Assembly: GCF_003946605.1 (NCBI RefSeq)
Contig: NZ_RHOQ01000002.1
Coordinates: 341,242 to 405,241 of the forward strand
DNA: 64,000 nucleotides
Source: Companilactobacillus baiquanensis
GTDB lineage: Bacteria > Bacillota > Bacilli > Lactobacillales > Lactobacillaceae
Direction of reading: 5' to 3'
A model generated the notes under the pieces. It saw nothing but the letters and a program-made list of their open reading frames with translations. It did no database searches and was not told the origin of the DNA. Position numbers and translations under genes: made by a program. Below, in pieces: positions 7,706 through 15,573 of this stretch (positions within the stretch are counted from its first letter, which is position 1; every line of letters begins with the position of its first letter).

Positions 7706-8027
7706 ATCATTCGAGTTTGAACCGATTGCCGAGAAAAATAATTTAGTGCTTGGCTGGATTGATAAGCGGACCTTAGAAGATCTGCAAAATCCATATGTCG
7801 AAGAAAACCGATTAGAAAATTTCAAGTGGGCTATGAAGATTTCAAAACTTTCTGATAAAACACTTAGATCAATATTAGATAAGCCTTTTATCAGAAAACA
7901 GCTAGATATAGAGAACGGTGGTTGTGTTTATTATTCAGATGGTCATAGCCATTGGAAGTTTATAGCTCCGGAGTTTGGGAAGTTCGTAATAGATCACCCG
8001 CAATATTTTATTAAAGGAGGAATTTAA
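7692..8027 (+). CDS. Early phage protein of unknown function
   Basis: 111 residues, not recognised. Soluble and mixed alpha/beta by composition, with a C-terminal aromatic segment (HSHWKFIAPEFGKFVIDH). It overlaps the upstream gene by 14 bases, and the following gene starts two bases after its stop. It is therefore in the middle of the early operon. Confidence 0.6.
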   Translation: MQEAKSFEFEPIAEKNNLVLGWIDKRTLEDLQNPYVEENRLENFKWAMKISKLSDKTLRSILDKPFIRKQLDIENGGCVYYSDGHSHWKFIAPEFGKFVIDHPQYFIKGGI

Positions 8028-8029
8028 GA

Positions 8030-8305
8030 ATGTATATATCAGATCCGGAACTGTTTGCGGATTACTTAAACAAAACTGAAAAAATTGGAAAAGAAAAAGC
8101 TAAAAGTAGAAAACTTTTAACTGATCTGCAAGAGCAAATTAGCATAGCAAAATTTAATCAAATGAGTAGTATTCAAAAAAGCTATGTAGAACCAATTCCA
8201 AACGATGTACTTCAATTTTTGAAAAAAGCAGGAATATCAATCGAGTGTAATTCATATAACCGCAGTTTAACTAATGTCACTAACCAATATATTTTCAGTT
8301 TCTAG
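8030..8305 (+). CDS. Early phage protein of unknown function
   Basis: 91 residues, preceded by AAAGGAGGAATTTAAG. The N-terminal half is a highly charged helix (about 15-50), probably a coiled coil. The rest has no motif I recognise. It is co-transcribed with its neighbours, judging from the 2-base upstream gap and 12-base downstream gap. Confidence 0.55.
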   Translation: MYISDPELFADYLNKTEKIGKEKAKSRKLLTDLQEQISIAKFNQMSSIQKSYVEPIPNDVLQFLKKAGISIECNSYNRSLTNVTNQYIFSF

Positions 8306-8317
8306 GAGGTAATAAAT

Positions 8318-8473
8318 ATGTTTTGGATATTATTTTTTAGTAGCGTCGCTTTTCTAGTTGGATATTTTTCAAGTGAAGAAGGCGGATTTCTAAATATGTT
8401 TGATTTTGATGAAGGGTGGATAAAGAAGCAAAATGAACGTTTTAAAAAAGTTTTTGATTTATTTTTCAAATAA
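8318..8473 (+). CDS. Small single-span membrane protein
   Basis: 51 residues, start ATG 8318 with TAGGAGGTAA upstream. One hydrophobic segment at the very N-terminus (MFWILFFSSVAFLVGYF) is followed by a charged tail ending KKVFDLFFK. Last gene of the first early block, directly before a leftward mini-transcription unit. Function unknown. Confidence 0.55.
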   Translation: MFWILFFSSVAFLVGYFSSEEGGFLNMFDFDEGWIKKQNERFKKVFDLFFK

Positions 8474-8517
8474 AAGCTATGTTATCGATACATATACAGA
8501 CAGAACTCCTGATGTAA

Positions 8518-8591
8518 TAAAAAAAGACCTGCTATCCACAAAATAGCAAGTCTCTCAGCAAAATAAAATTTTCAATACACATATTTTACCA
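8518..8591 (-). ncRNA. Candidate leftward mini-transcript, cassette 1
   Basis: Reading leftward: an extended -10 (TGGTAAAAT, complement of 8583-8591), about 30 nt, a hairpin (8526-8535 with 8543-8552, one mismatch), then a T-run. This would give an RNA of about 60 nt against the direction of the early operon. A second unit with the same layout and similar bases is at 18244-18309. No -35 box is obvious. Expression is not shown. Confidence 0.4.
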
Positions 8592-8608
8592 CAAAAGAGG
8601 TAAGTAAA

Positions 8609-8977
8609 ATGAAACAAATCGATTTAGATAACTCGTATCTATATGACGAGGAACGATATAGAGCAGTTAATTCTTACGGATCTGCTCCAACGTTAAATGA
8701 AGATTACTTCACAGTCGATGGCGAGATTATTCGGGATTATAAAAATGAAACGCTTGACCCATATAGCAGTGTTCAAGAATTTGATGGCTATTATTTTGAC
8801 TACGGCGACACAGATAGCTTTATTAGTTGGTTGCTGGATAAACATATATATGGTGTCACAGAACTATTTAACGCTATGACACGACAAGGGCAACACGAAT
8901 TCTTATTAAATGGATTCAAGCAAGTATCAAATGATTTCGATGACATGCTCCAATTTGAAGATGTCGAAAGAAGCTAG
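8609..8977 (+). CDS. Early phage protein of unknown function
   Basis: 122 residues, acidic and rich in Tyr and Asp (DYFTVDGEIIRDY, FDGYYFDYGDTD). It starts behind AAGAGGTAAGTAAA. No recognised domain. It precedes the recombination genes, with an 11-base gap to bet. Confidence 0.55.
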   Translation: MKQIDLDNSYLYDEERYRAVNSYGSAPTLNEDYFTVDGEIIRDYKNETLDPYSSVQEFDGYYFDYGDTDSFISWLLDKHIYGVTELFNAMTRQGQHEFLLNGFKQVSNDFDDMLQFEDVERS

Positions 8978-8988
8978 GAGGAATAATT

Positions 8989-9858
8989 ATGGCTAATGAA
9001 GTAGCAAAAGATGATAAAGAGTTAATGGCGACCGACTTTGATGTTAATGGTCAAAGCGTAAAACTAACAGCCAATACGGTTAAAAACTTTCTAGTTAATG
9101 GTAACGGAAAGATTACTGATCAAGAGGCTTTGATGTTTATCAGTTTATGTAAGTATCAACATTTAAACCCGTTTTTAAATGAAGCGTACTTAATTAAGTT
9201 TGGTGACAGTCCAGCTCAAATCATTGTTTCAAAAGATGCGTTTATGAAACGTGCCGAACAAAGTAAAAATTACAATGGTATCAAAGCTGGCTGCATCGTC
9301 GTACGTGATAAAGAAGTGATTTACACCGACGGAGCATTTACGTTACCGACAGATGAACTTGTTGGAGGCTGGGCTAACGTATTCAGAGATGATAGAAAAG
9401 CACCTATCTATATTGAAATTAGTTATTCAGAGTTTGTAAAAACTAAATATGGGAAACCTACTGCAACTTGGGCGGCTATGCCTGCTAATATGATTCGCAA
9501 AACTGCAATAGTAAATGCTTTACGTGAGGCGTTCCCACAAGATTTAGGAGCTATGTACACGGAGGAAGACGCTAATACTCAAGATAGTACCAGCGATGTT
9601 AATAAAGCCCCACACAGCCAGCCTAAAAAGAATCTTGATGATCTAGTAGGCGATGTACCAGATAAACCGGAAACGGATAATAAGCCGGTTAAAGATGTAA
9701 CGCCTGAACCAGTTACTGAAGAAACTGATAACTCAATGAGTGATGAAGAAGCAAAACGAGCTTACGAAGAAATTAAGAATGGGGGTATTGATGAAGATGT
9801 TGAGCCAGAAGGAGAATCAAACCCAGAGCCGGACGGGCAAACGGATCTCTTTAAATAG
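8989..9858 (+). CDS. bet: Phage recombination protein Bet (RecT/Redbeta superfamily)
   Basis: 289 residues. Single-strand annealing protein that works with an exonuclease in phage recombination. The core (about 20-200) has the Bet family pattern: LTANTVKNFLVNGNGKITDQ, FISLCKYQHLNPFLNEAYLIKF, ASK-type VSKDAFMKRAEQ and MIRKTAIVNALREAFP. The C-terminal third is a low-complexity acidic, Pro/Glu-rich tail (about 205-289), which may contact SSB or the nuclease. The next gene is a PD-(D/E)XK nuclease that starts inside this tail, so the pair forms a two-component recombinase. Confidence 0.92.
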   Translation: MANEVAKDDKELMATDFDVNGQSVKLTANTVKNFLVNGNGKITDQEALMFISLCKYQHLNPFLNEAYLIKFGDSPAQIIVSKDAFMKRAEQSKNYNGIKAGCIVVRDKEVIYTDGAFTLPTDELVGGWANVFRDDRKAPIYIEISYSEFVKTKYGKPTATWAAMPANMIRKTAIVNALREAFPQDLGAMYTEEDANTQDSTSDVNKAPHSQPKKNLDDLVGDVPDKPETDNKPVKDVTPEPVTEETDNSMSDEEAKRAYEEIKNGGIDEDVEPEGESNPEPDGQTDLFK

Positions 9859-10639
9859 TGAGAACTATTACGATTTAACGACAGATAAGCAATATCAATC
9901 ACCGACATTCTTTAAGAAGTTCCTAGCTTGCGAAGCGGCGGCCATGGCTGAAATTAATGGCAAATATAAACCTGATTTTAAGAAAGCTTTACTAGTTGGT
10001 AATTACTTGCATTCATATTTTGAAAGTCCTGAAGCACATCAGAAATTTATTGATAAGAATCAAGATGAACTTCTTTCTAAGAGAAAGCCTCACGGATTAC
10101 TTAAAGAATATAAAGATGCTGATAAGATAATTGATACGTTAAAAGATGATGATGGTTTCACTAAATTGTATCAAGGAAGTAAAGAAGTGATTGTTACTGG
10201 TCAAATCGATGGGGTCGATTGGAAAGGTAAAGTTGATTGTTTAAATCTTGAAAAAGGATATTTCATTGATTTAAAGACAACCCAGGATATTTTGAAAGTG
10301 TACTGGAATTCCGAGACGCGAACTAAAGAATCGTTTGTTGCTAAATGGAACTATCAACTTCAAATGTATGTTTATAAAGAATTGATATATCAAACATTTG
10401 GTGTTTGGTGTGATCCTTATATAGCTGCTGTTTCTAAGCAAGACATTCCTGATAAGGCCATTATATCGATTCCTGATGAGCGGTTATATGAAGCGGAGGC
10501 ACTTATAGATGAGAAACAATCTCATATTGAAGATGTTAAAAATGGAATTGTTGAACCAGAACGTTGTGAGCGATGTGAGTATTGCATATTAACTAAAAAG
10601 TTAAATGAAATTGTATCAATGGACGACATAATTAACTAG
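9791..10639 (+). CDS. PD-(D/E)XK exonuclease partner of Bet
   Basis: 282 residues from ATG 9791 (GGGGG five bases upstream); other starts in the overlap with bet are possible. The core has LVGNYLHSYFES (motif I region), TGQIDGVDWKGKVDCLNLEKGYFIDLKTT (D...DLKT, catalytic PD-(D/E)XK) and QLQMYVYKELI (the conserved Q). A C-terminal CERCEYC cluster may bind iron or zinc. The family is the DUF3799/RecE-Cas4-like nuclease found beside bet/recT. It should resect double-strand ends to load Bet. It overlaps bet by 68 bases, so translation is coupled. Confidence 0.85.
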   Translation: MKMLSQKENQTQSRTGKRISLNSENYYDLTTDKQYQSPTFFKKFLACEAAAMAEINGKYKPDFKKALLVGNYLHSYFESPEAHQKFIDKNQDELLSKRKPHGLLKEYKDADKIIDTLKDDDGFTKLYQGSKEVIVTGQIDGVDWKGKVDCLNLEKGYFIDLKTTQDILKVYWNSETRTKESFVAKWNYQLQMYVYKELIYQTFGVWCDPYIAAVSKQDIPDKAIISIPDERLYEAEALIDEKQSHIEDVKNGIVEPERCERCEYCILTKKLNEIVSMDDIIN

Positions 10640-10654
10640 AAAGGACGGGTAGCG

Positions 10655-11494
10655 ATGGCGAGACCGATAAAATCTGGGCTTGACTACTTTCCCTTCGATG
10701 TTGATTTTATAAATAACGAAAAAGTAGAAGCACTAATGGGCGAGTTTGGTAGTAAAGGTGTTCTCATGTTGGTTTATCTGCTGTCTGCGGTGTACAAGAA
10801 AGGTTACTACTTGCAGTGGAATAAATTGAGTGAGATGCAGTTGGTCAATAAGATTGATGGTCTTTCATCAACCATGGCTGATCAAATCGTTACCCGCTTA
10901 ATTGATTACGGAACCTTTGATAAGGAACTGTTCAATTCGGTTAGGGTTTTAACGAGCCAGCGAATCCAAGAAACCTATTTAGATGCTACAAAGCGAAGAA
11001 AGCAACAAAAACCCACCTTGTATTGGATTAATGTAGCCAATAACTCTGATTCAAAAGGAGTTAATGTAAACATTAATACACAAAGTAAAGTAAATAAAAG
11101 TAAAGTAAATAAAAGTAATAAAGATAGTCACGACTCGAAACCCGCAAAGAGTGTTTACGACCCGGACGATATTAATTTGAAACTAGCCAATTACTTGCTA
11201 ACTAAGATACGTGAACGTAACTCTAGCATCTATCCGACTGATTCCAAGAACCCACCTGATACACAGAAATGGGCTAATGACATCAGACTAATGCACGAAC
11301 GTGATGCACGTTCTTACGACGATATCAAACGAATTATTGAATGGTGTCAACAAGACAGTTTTTGGCAGAACAATATCTTATCTGCTTCAAAACTTAGAAA
11401 GCAGTTTGGCAAGTTGATAGATAAAGCAGACGCACCAAATAATTTTAATGGCAACAAGGGTGGTAGAAAACCACTCTATGACTTGCCGTACTAG
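10655..11494 (+). CDS. Replication protein with DUF4373-type N-terminal domain
   Basis: 279 residues. The N-terminal domain (about 1-115, GLDYFPFDVDFINNEKVEAL) matches the Lin1244/DUF4373 family of phage replication-initiation proteins. A linker with the repeat SKVNKSKVNKSNK (about 144-158) follows, then a C-terminal DnaD-like helical domain (about 175-260). It lies directly upstream of a DnaC-like loader, the usual origin-recognition plus helicase-loading pair. The linker is encoded by a 15-bp perfect tandem repeat that may double as an origin. Confidence 0.82.
   Translation: MARPIKSGLDYFPFDVDFINNEKVEALMGEFGSKGVLMLVYLLSAVYKKGYYLQWNKLSEMQLVNKIDGLSSTMADQIVTRLIDYGTFDKELFNSVRVLTSQRIQETYLDATKRRKQQKPTLYWINVANNSDSKGVNVNINTQSKVNKSKVNKSNKDSHDSKPAKSVYDPDDINLKLANYLLTKIRERNSSIYPTDSKNPPDTQKWANDIRLMHERDARSYDDIKRIIEWCQQDSFWQNNILSASKLRKQFGKLIDKADAPNNFNGNKGGRKPLYDLPY
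11084..11113 (+). repeat. 15-bp tandem repeat, possible replication origin
   Basis: AGTAAAGTAAATAAA occurs twice head to tail, followed by a degenerate third copy. It is very AT-rich and lies inside the replication protein gene, as the lambda origin lies inside O. It codes for the SKVNK linker. Confidence 0.45.
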
Positions 11495-11503
11495 GGGGTA
11501 GCT

Positions 11504-12265
11504 ATGGAATCAATGTTTGGATTGGATAAAGTTTCCCGTGAAATAGCCTTAAAACACGGTGTTGACTATTCAGGAATTGACTTCAAAAAAGTTATTTCTG
11601 AGCGTGATAAACGAGAACAGCAACGATCTATCGAATTCACTAAAAAAAATATTCAAGTTAAGCGTGAGGGAATATTTAGAAGCTCTTTAGTGAGTGATTT
11701 CAGCGACCTACAATACAATTTTGCAGATTTTAGAACTGATACGCCTGAACAAGCAAGTGAGCTTAAACAGGCTAAGAATATTGCTAATAGGATCTATGTC
11801 GGTGAAACAGGTAACTTTCTTTTTACTGGTGAGCCAGGACTTGGTAAATCTATGTTGGCTGTTAGCATTTTGAACGGTTTGAATAGCCAAGATACCATAT
11901 TATCATGCTACTTCTTGAGTTTTGCGATGTTCGTTAATAACTCACAAATGGCGTTTAAAGATCAGTTCTTACAACAAGACAACTACAAGGTTGAAGAGTG
12001 TGTTAAGAACTGTGACGTGCTTGTCATTGACGATCTGGGCAGTGAATCATCGTTAAGATCCGAAATGAATGAAGCAACTAACTATGCTCAACGAATCTTA
12101 TTTCGCTTTGCAGATTATCGAAAAAATAAAACAAATATCATCACCACAAACAATACAGGGCGTGAGCTACAACAGCTTTACGATCCAAAAATTATTAGTC
12201 GCTTAATGACAAAAAAAGCCGCTAACACAATTAAATTTAGCGGTAGCGACATGAGAAATAATTAG
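11504..12265 (+). CDS. DnaC-like helicase loader ATPase
   Basis: 253 residues, AAA+ family. Walker A GEPGLGKS (109-116) and Walker B VLVIDDLG (172-179) are intact. A sensor 1-like segment (NKTNIITTNNTGREL) and the arginine-rich IISRLM follow. It should load the host replicative helicase at the phage origin together with the protein encoded just upstream (9-base gap). Confidence 0.9.
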   Translation: MESMFGLDKVSREIALKHGVDYSGIDFKKVISERDKREQQRSIEFTKKNIQVKREGIFRSSLVSDFSDLQYNFADFRTDTPEQASELKQAKNIANRIYVGETGNFLFTGEPGLGKSMLAVSILNGLNSQDTILSCYFLSFAMFVNNSQMAFKDQFLQQDNYKVEECVKNCDVLVIDDLGSESSLRSEMNEATNYAQRILFRFADYRKNKTNIITTNNTGRELQQLYDPKIISRLMTKKAANTIKFSGSDMRNN

Positions 12266-12276
12266 GAGAAATTAAA

Positions 12277-12603
12277 ATGCTAAAACAAAAAAATATGGAA
12301 TTAACACCAGAACTAAAAATGCTTCTACTTCCTACAAGTCGAAGCTATTCACGTGACAGCATCGATAACTTGAATCAAACATTGATTGTTGCCAGTGATG
12401 TTGCTGAATCAGCTTATAGCCAATTATATGGCACTCTTGAGAATCTAACAGCCTTAGACGATGAATGCTCAATTTATCAAGGTAATATAGAAATTAATAA
12501 CGATATCATTTTAGCTGCTTCGTTGATTAATCATATTCAAAGACGTATTGATAAAAAACTTGTTGATGCTAATCCACATATTTTGGACGTGCAACTTGAC
12601 TAA
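12277..12603 (+). CDS. Phage protein of unknown function
   Basis: 108 residues, helical, with ribosome-binding site TAGGAGAAATT. It follows the helicase loader by 11 bases and overlaps the RusA gene by 8. No motif recognised. Position suggests replication or recombination accessory. Confidence 0.6.
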   Translation: MLKQKNMELTPELKMLLLPTSRSYSRDSIDNLNQTLIVASDVAESAYSQLYGTLENLTALDDECSIYQGNIEINNDIILAASLINHIQRRIDKKLVDANPHILDVQLD

Positions 12604-13027
12604 TCAACTGAAATTAGTAATTGACGGTGAACCAGTACCCGCCTCACGTCCTCGTTTTAGCTCACTAGGTGGCAAGAAGCGGGGATATACAGACAAAAAA
12701 TATCGGATTTACAAAAACGGAATCAAAACGCTGTACTGGGATAAGTATCATAACAAACAGCTTTTCAAAAAAGGTGTTCCTCTGGTTGCACATATTCGAT
12801 TTTACAGAAGAATCCAAAAAGGATTATCCAAAGCAGAGCATAAGAGGCGTGCTAATCATGAGGTAAAGCCGACTGTGAAGCCCGACTTGGACAACTATGA
12901 AAAAGCTATTTTTGATGGCTTAGCAAAGGCTTGGTTCGATGATGGGCAAATTTGGAAACACGACACTGAAAAGAATTACGACGAGCACCCACGTACTGAA
13001 ATTCTGATTGAGGAGTGGACAAAATGA
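12596..13027 (+). CDS. rusA: RusA-type Holliday junction resolvase
   Basis: 143 residues if read from TTG 12596; a longer form from TTG 12548 is possible but would lie far inside the upstream gene. RusA family signature: IDGEPVPASRPRF at the N-terminus, then KPDLDNYEKAIFDGLAKAWFDDGQI, which holds the catalytic aspartates (KPDxDN and the later DD). It cleaves branched DNA produced in recombination and replication before packaging. Its stop overlaps the next start (ATGA). Confidence 0.9.
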   Translation: MTNQLKLVIDGEPVPASRPRFSSLGGKKRGYTDKKYRIYKNGIKTLYWDKYHNKQLFKKGVPLVAHIRFYRRIQKGLSKAEHKRRANHEVKPTVKPDLDNYEKAIFDGLAKAWFDDGQIWKHDTEKNYDEHPRTEILIEEWTK

Positions 13028-13761
13028 ACGATTTAGTAATTATGAAAGATCAACAAGCAGTAACTAGCAGCTTACAAGTAGCAGAAACATTTAATAAAAA
13101 CCATCGAGATGTATTAAGAGCAGTTGATGATTTAAAAGAGGGGGTTGCGCAAAATTGGGCAGACCTATTTTACGAAGATACATATACTCATCCTCAAAAT
13201 AAACAGCAATATCGAATTATTTATATGAATCGTGATGGGTTTACGTTATTGGCTATGGGGTTCACCGGCAAAAAAGCAATGAAATTTAAGCTTAAATACA
13301 TTGAAGCCTTCAACAAAATGGAAAGTCACATTAAAACTGGCGGTTTCAAAGTTCCATCAACAATGGCAGAAGCTTTACGTCTAGCTGCGGATCAGCAAGA
13401 ACAAATTGAAGCTATGAAACCCAAAGTTAATTACTTTGATCAAATCATGGCTAGTAAATCATTAATCATTACTACGACAATCGCAAAGGATTATGGAATG
13501 AGTGCCAAAGCATTTAATGACCTACTTAAAAAGCTTAAGATTCAATACAAATTGGGTGGCATTTGGTATTTATATTCTGAATATCAAGATAACGGTTGGG
13601 TTAGCTCATCAACACGAATGATTGATGGCAAGCCACGTACCTTAACCAAATGGACACAAAAAGGTCGTGTAGGACTATACAACCTATTAAAAGCTCACGA
13701 TATTGTTCCTATGATTGAGAAGCTAGATATTAAGACGGTAACTATTGGAGGTCAACAATGA
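13024..13761 (+). CDS. Rha-type regulator with C-terminal antirepressor domain
   Basis: 245 residues. The N-terminal domain (about 1-100) is of the Rha family (SSLQVAETFNKNHRDVLRAVDDL, then GFTLLAMGFTGKKAMKFKLKYIEAFN). The C-terminal part (about 135-240) resembles the KilA-C/ANT antirepressor domain (LIITTTIAKDYGMSAKAFNDLLK, GLYNLLKAHDIVP). Start ATG 13024 overlaps the rusA stop. It probably interferes with repressors or regulates phage genes; which target is unknown. Confidence 0.82.
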   Translation: MNDLVIMKDQQAVTSSLQVAETFNKNHRDVLRAVDDLKEGVAQNWADLFYEDTYTHPQNKQQYRIIYMNRDGFTLLAMGFTGKKAMKFKLKYIEAFNKMESHIKTGGFKVPSTMAEALRLAADQQEQIEAMKPKVNYFDQIMASKSLIITTTIAKDYGMSAKAFNDLLKKLKIQYKLGGIWYLYSEYQDNGWVSSSTRMIDGKPRTLTKWTQKGRVGLYNLLKAHDIVPMIEKLDIKTVTIGGQQ

Positions 13762-13916
13762 AGAATAATGATAAAAAAAATGCCAATTCAATTAAGAATT
13801 GGCAGAATATAGTGATTGTAAATAATGATTCAGAGCCAATTGCCGTAATTTCAGACAATCAGATAATATTGAAAAATGGTTATAAATATGAGATTGATGT
13901 TGGATTAGACAATTAG
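13758..13916 (+). CDS. Small phage protein, 52 residues
   Basis: ATG 13758 overlaps the upstream stop (ATGA), with GGAGG upstream. Soluble, Asn/Lys/Ile-rich, no recognised family. It ends four bases into the convergent gene 13913-14119. The terminator hairpin of that leftward gene lies inside this reading frame (13773-13804). Confidence 0.5.
   Translation: MKNNDKKNANSIKNWQNIVIVNNDSEPIAVISDNQIILKNGYKYEIDVGLDN
13773..13804 (-). terminator. Leftward terminator inside a rightward small gene
   Basis: TGCCAATTC (13781-13789) and GAATTGGCA (13796-13804) form a perfect 9-bp stem; on the minus strand it is followed by eight T. It terminates the leftward DUF3892-like gene after crossing most of the convergent small gene. 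Confidence 0.75.
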
Positions 13917-14119
13917 CCCAAATTATTATTTTTGGATGAGTCGGGTTTAGAAACTGGAGTTGGCTTGTTACCTATATTTTTAACAGTATAGTTGTTATAA
14001 TTTCCAGCTTTAATCTCATCAACAAATTGAGTTCTAGTCATGTTTTTTCCAGTGTGATTATCATGAAATGCTGTGTTTCTTCCAGATTTAGTTTGCGATG
14101 TTACCTTAATTCTTGCCAT
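13913..14119 (-). CDS. DUF3892-like small protein
   Basis: 68 residues. Pattern MARIKVTSQTK, then NTAFHDNHTGKNMTRTQFVDEI and a beta-like NYNNYTVKNI, resembling DUF3892 proteins. Basic, with a Ser/Asn/Lys-rich tail. Strong ribosome-binding site AAGGAGCC. A lone leftward gene inside the rightward early operon suggests its own promoter and possibly expression in the lysogen. Function unknown. Confidence 0.6.
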   Translation of the reverse strand: MARIKVTSQTKSGRNTAFHDNHTGKNMTRTQFVDEIKAGNYNNYTVKNIGNKPTPVSKPDSSKNNNLG

Positions 14120-14145
14120 TATTTTGGCTCCTTACAAAGTTTATT

Positions 14146-14201
14146 TTGAATAACACGATTAAGAAGTAATCCTGGGGAGGATAAGCAAAACGTGTATTCA
14201 A
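14146..14201. promoter_or_regulatory. Inverted repeat between divergent genes
   Basis: TTGAATAACACG (14146-14157) pairs with CGTGTATTCAA (14191-14201) with one bulge. It lies between the leftward DUF3892-like gene and a rightward HTH gene, so it may be an operator or a leader hairpin. Confidence 0.35.
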
Positions 14202-14281
14202 TACCGATATTCTAGTGAAAAAATTACAGCATGTCAATATATTGTGCAGAACAAAAGTTCTTATACAAGATGGAGTGTAAA

Positions 14282-14491
14282 ATGTACAAAAATAACTTAA
14301 AAAAAATACTCAAATCTAAAAATATTAATCAAAGTGAGTTATCAAGAATTGCCAATGTGCCGCGGACAAATATAGTTTCTATTATTAACGGTAAAATAAA
14401 GAATCCAACTATTGGATTGATGATTAAGATTGCTGATGCACTTAACATTAGTTTAGATGAATTTAGAGGTGATAATACAAATGATAAATAG
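14282..14491 (+). CDS. Small XRE-family regulator
   Basis: 69 residues from ATG 14282 (GGAGTG six bases upstream). Nearly all helix-turn-helix: [29 protein letters not shown] (about 9-38), then [10 protein letters not shown]. Overlaps the ssb start codon by 11 bases. It could control the leftward gene, the ssb operon or both; the inverted repeat upstream is a candidate site. Confidence 0.75.
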   Translation: MYKNNLKKILKSKNINQSELSRIANVPRTNIVSIINGKIKNPTIGLMIKIADALNISLDEFRGDNTNDK

Positions 14492-15017
14492 AGTAGTTCT
14501 AGTAGGACGACTAACAAAGGATGCCGAGTTGAGATACACACAGTCAGGTACGGCAGTTGCCAGCTTCACATTAGCAGTAAACAGGCAATTTACTAACGCT
14601 GAAGGTGAACGAGAAGCCGATTTTATCAACTGTGTTATCTGGAGAAAGGCTGCGGAAAATTTTGCCAATTTCACACACAAAGGCTCGCTCGTTGGGATTG
14701 ATGGACGTATTCAAACACGTAACTACGAAAATCAACAAGGACAAAAAGTTTATGTCACAGAAATTGTTGTAGAAAATTTCTCATTACTAGAATCGAGATC
14801 TGAAAGCGAAGCGTCTAATGACATTTCCACAAAACGGCCAAAAACGCAAATGTCAGGCCAAAATCAAGGTGACATTTCCACAAAACAGCAAAATAATCAA
14901 ATGTCAGGTCAAAACACGCGACCTATTTCGCCAAATGGCCAAAATAATCAAATGGGAGATCCTTTTGCGGATAACAGTAAACCGATAGATATTAGTGATT
15001 CAGACTTACCTTTCTAA
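14481..15017 (+). CDS. ssb: Phage single-stranded DNA-binding protein
   Basis: 178 residues from ATG 14481. OB-fold domain (about 1-105) with [35 protein letters not shown] and the [17 protein letters not shown] segment. A linker with a 17-residue repeat (DISTK...QMSGQN) follows, then the acidic tip [11 protein letters not shown] that recruits partner proteins. It covers single-stranded DNA during phage replication and recombination and probably interacts with Bet. The start lies within the stop of the preceding HTH gene. Confidence 0.95.
   Translation: MINRVVLVGRLTKDAELRYTQSGTAVASFTLAVNRQFTNAEGEREADFINCVIWRKAAENFANFTHKGSLVGIDGRIQTRNYENQQGQKVYVTEIVVENFSLLESRSESEASNDISTKRPKTQMSGQNQGDISTKQQNNQMSGQNTRPISPNGQNNQMGDPFADNSKPIDISDSDLPF
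14820..14960 (+). repeat. 51-bp repeat in the SSB linker
   Basis: GACATTTCCACAAAAC at 14820 recurs at 14871, a period of 51 bp (17 codons), with a degenerate third copy after 14921. It encodes the flexible linker; copy number may vary between related phages. Confidence 0.6.
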
Positions 15018-15032
15018 TTAAGGAGAAGACTA

Positions 15033-15473
15033 ATGGAAGTATTCAAGCCAATACCAGAATATAAAGGAATTTACGAAGTAAGTAATAAAGGAACTATAAA
15101 AACGGACAAGGATAAAACTACATACACAAAAGGTGTAGGTGTTAGGCATTGGAAGCAAAGAATTATGAAACTCAAAACTGATAAAGGTGGCTATAAGCGA
15201 GTAACTCTTTGGAAAGATGGAAAAAGTAAAGATTTCTTAGTACATAGATTAGTGGCTGCGGCATTTATTCCAAATCCTAAGGGATATGAACTTATTAATC
15301 ATCGTGACGGCAATCCTTCAAACAATAATGTATCTAACCTTGAATGGACTGATTATTATGGAAATTTAATGCACGCTTATAATCATGATCTTAATAAAGA
15401 AGCTCAACCAATTGTTTTGGTTAATAGTAAAACAAAAGAAAGCCATTATTTACGTATTTACACATCACAATAA
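15033..15473 (+). CDS. NUMOD4/HNH endonuclease
   Basis: 146 residues. N-terminal NUMOD4 motif (KPIPEYKGIYEVSNKGTIKT), then an HNH_3-type core (VHRLVAAAFIPNP, ELINHRDGNPSNNNVSNLEWTD). The C-terminus (KEAQPIVLVNSKTKESHYLR) begins a NUMOD1-like motif and then stops, shorter than usual for free-standing homing HNH proteins, so it may be truncated. A 26-codon open stretch follows without a ribosome-binding site (15481-15561). Such genes move between phages by cutting intron-less or gene-less alleles. Confidence 0.82.
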   Translation: MEVFKPIPEYKGIYEVSNKGTIKTDKDKTTYTKGVGVRHWKQRIMKLKTDKGGYKRVTLWKDGKSKDFLVHRLVAAAFIPNPKGYELINHRDGNPSNNNVSNLEWTDYYGNLMHAYNHDLNKEAQPIVLVNSKTKESHYLRIYTSQ

Positions 15474-15573
15474 GCTACCTATGACGTTCACTAACGCAAG
15501 AAGAGAGATAACCGATTCTGATAAAAATGATGTGATAAGAGACATTTGTTATCCATTCTAAGGAGGTAAAGAA

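Noticed and set aside
15481..15561. 26-codon frame after the HNH gene
   Set aside because: No ribosome-binding site and no recognisable pattern; probably leftover sequence from the HNH insertion.
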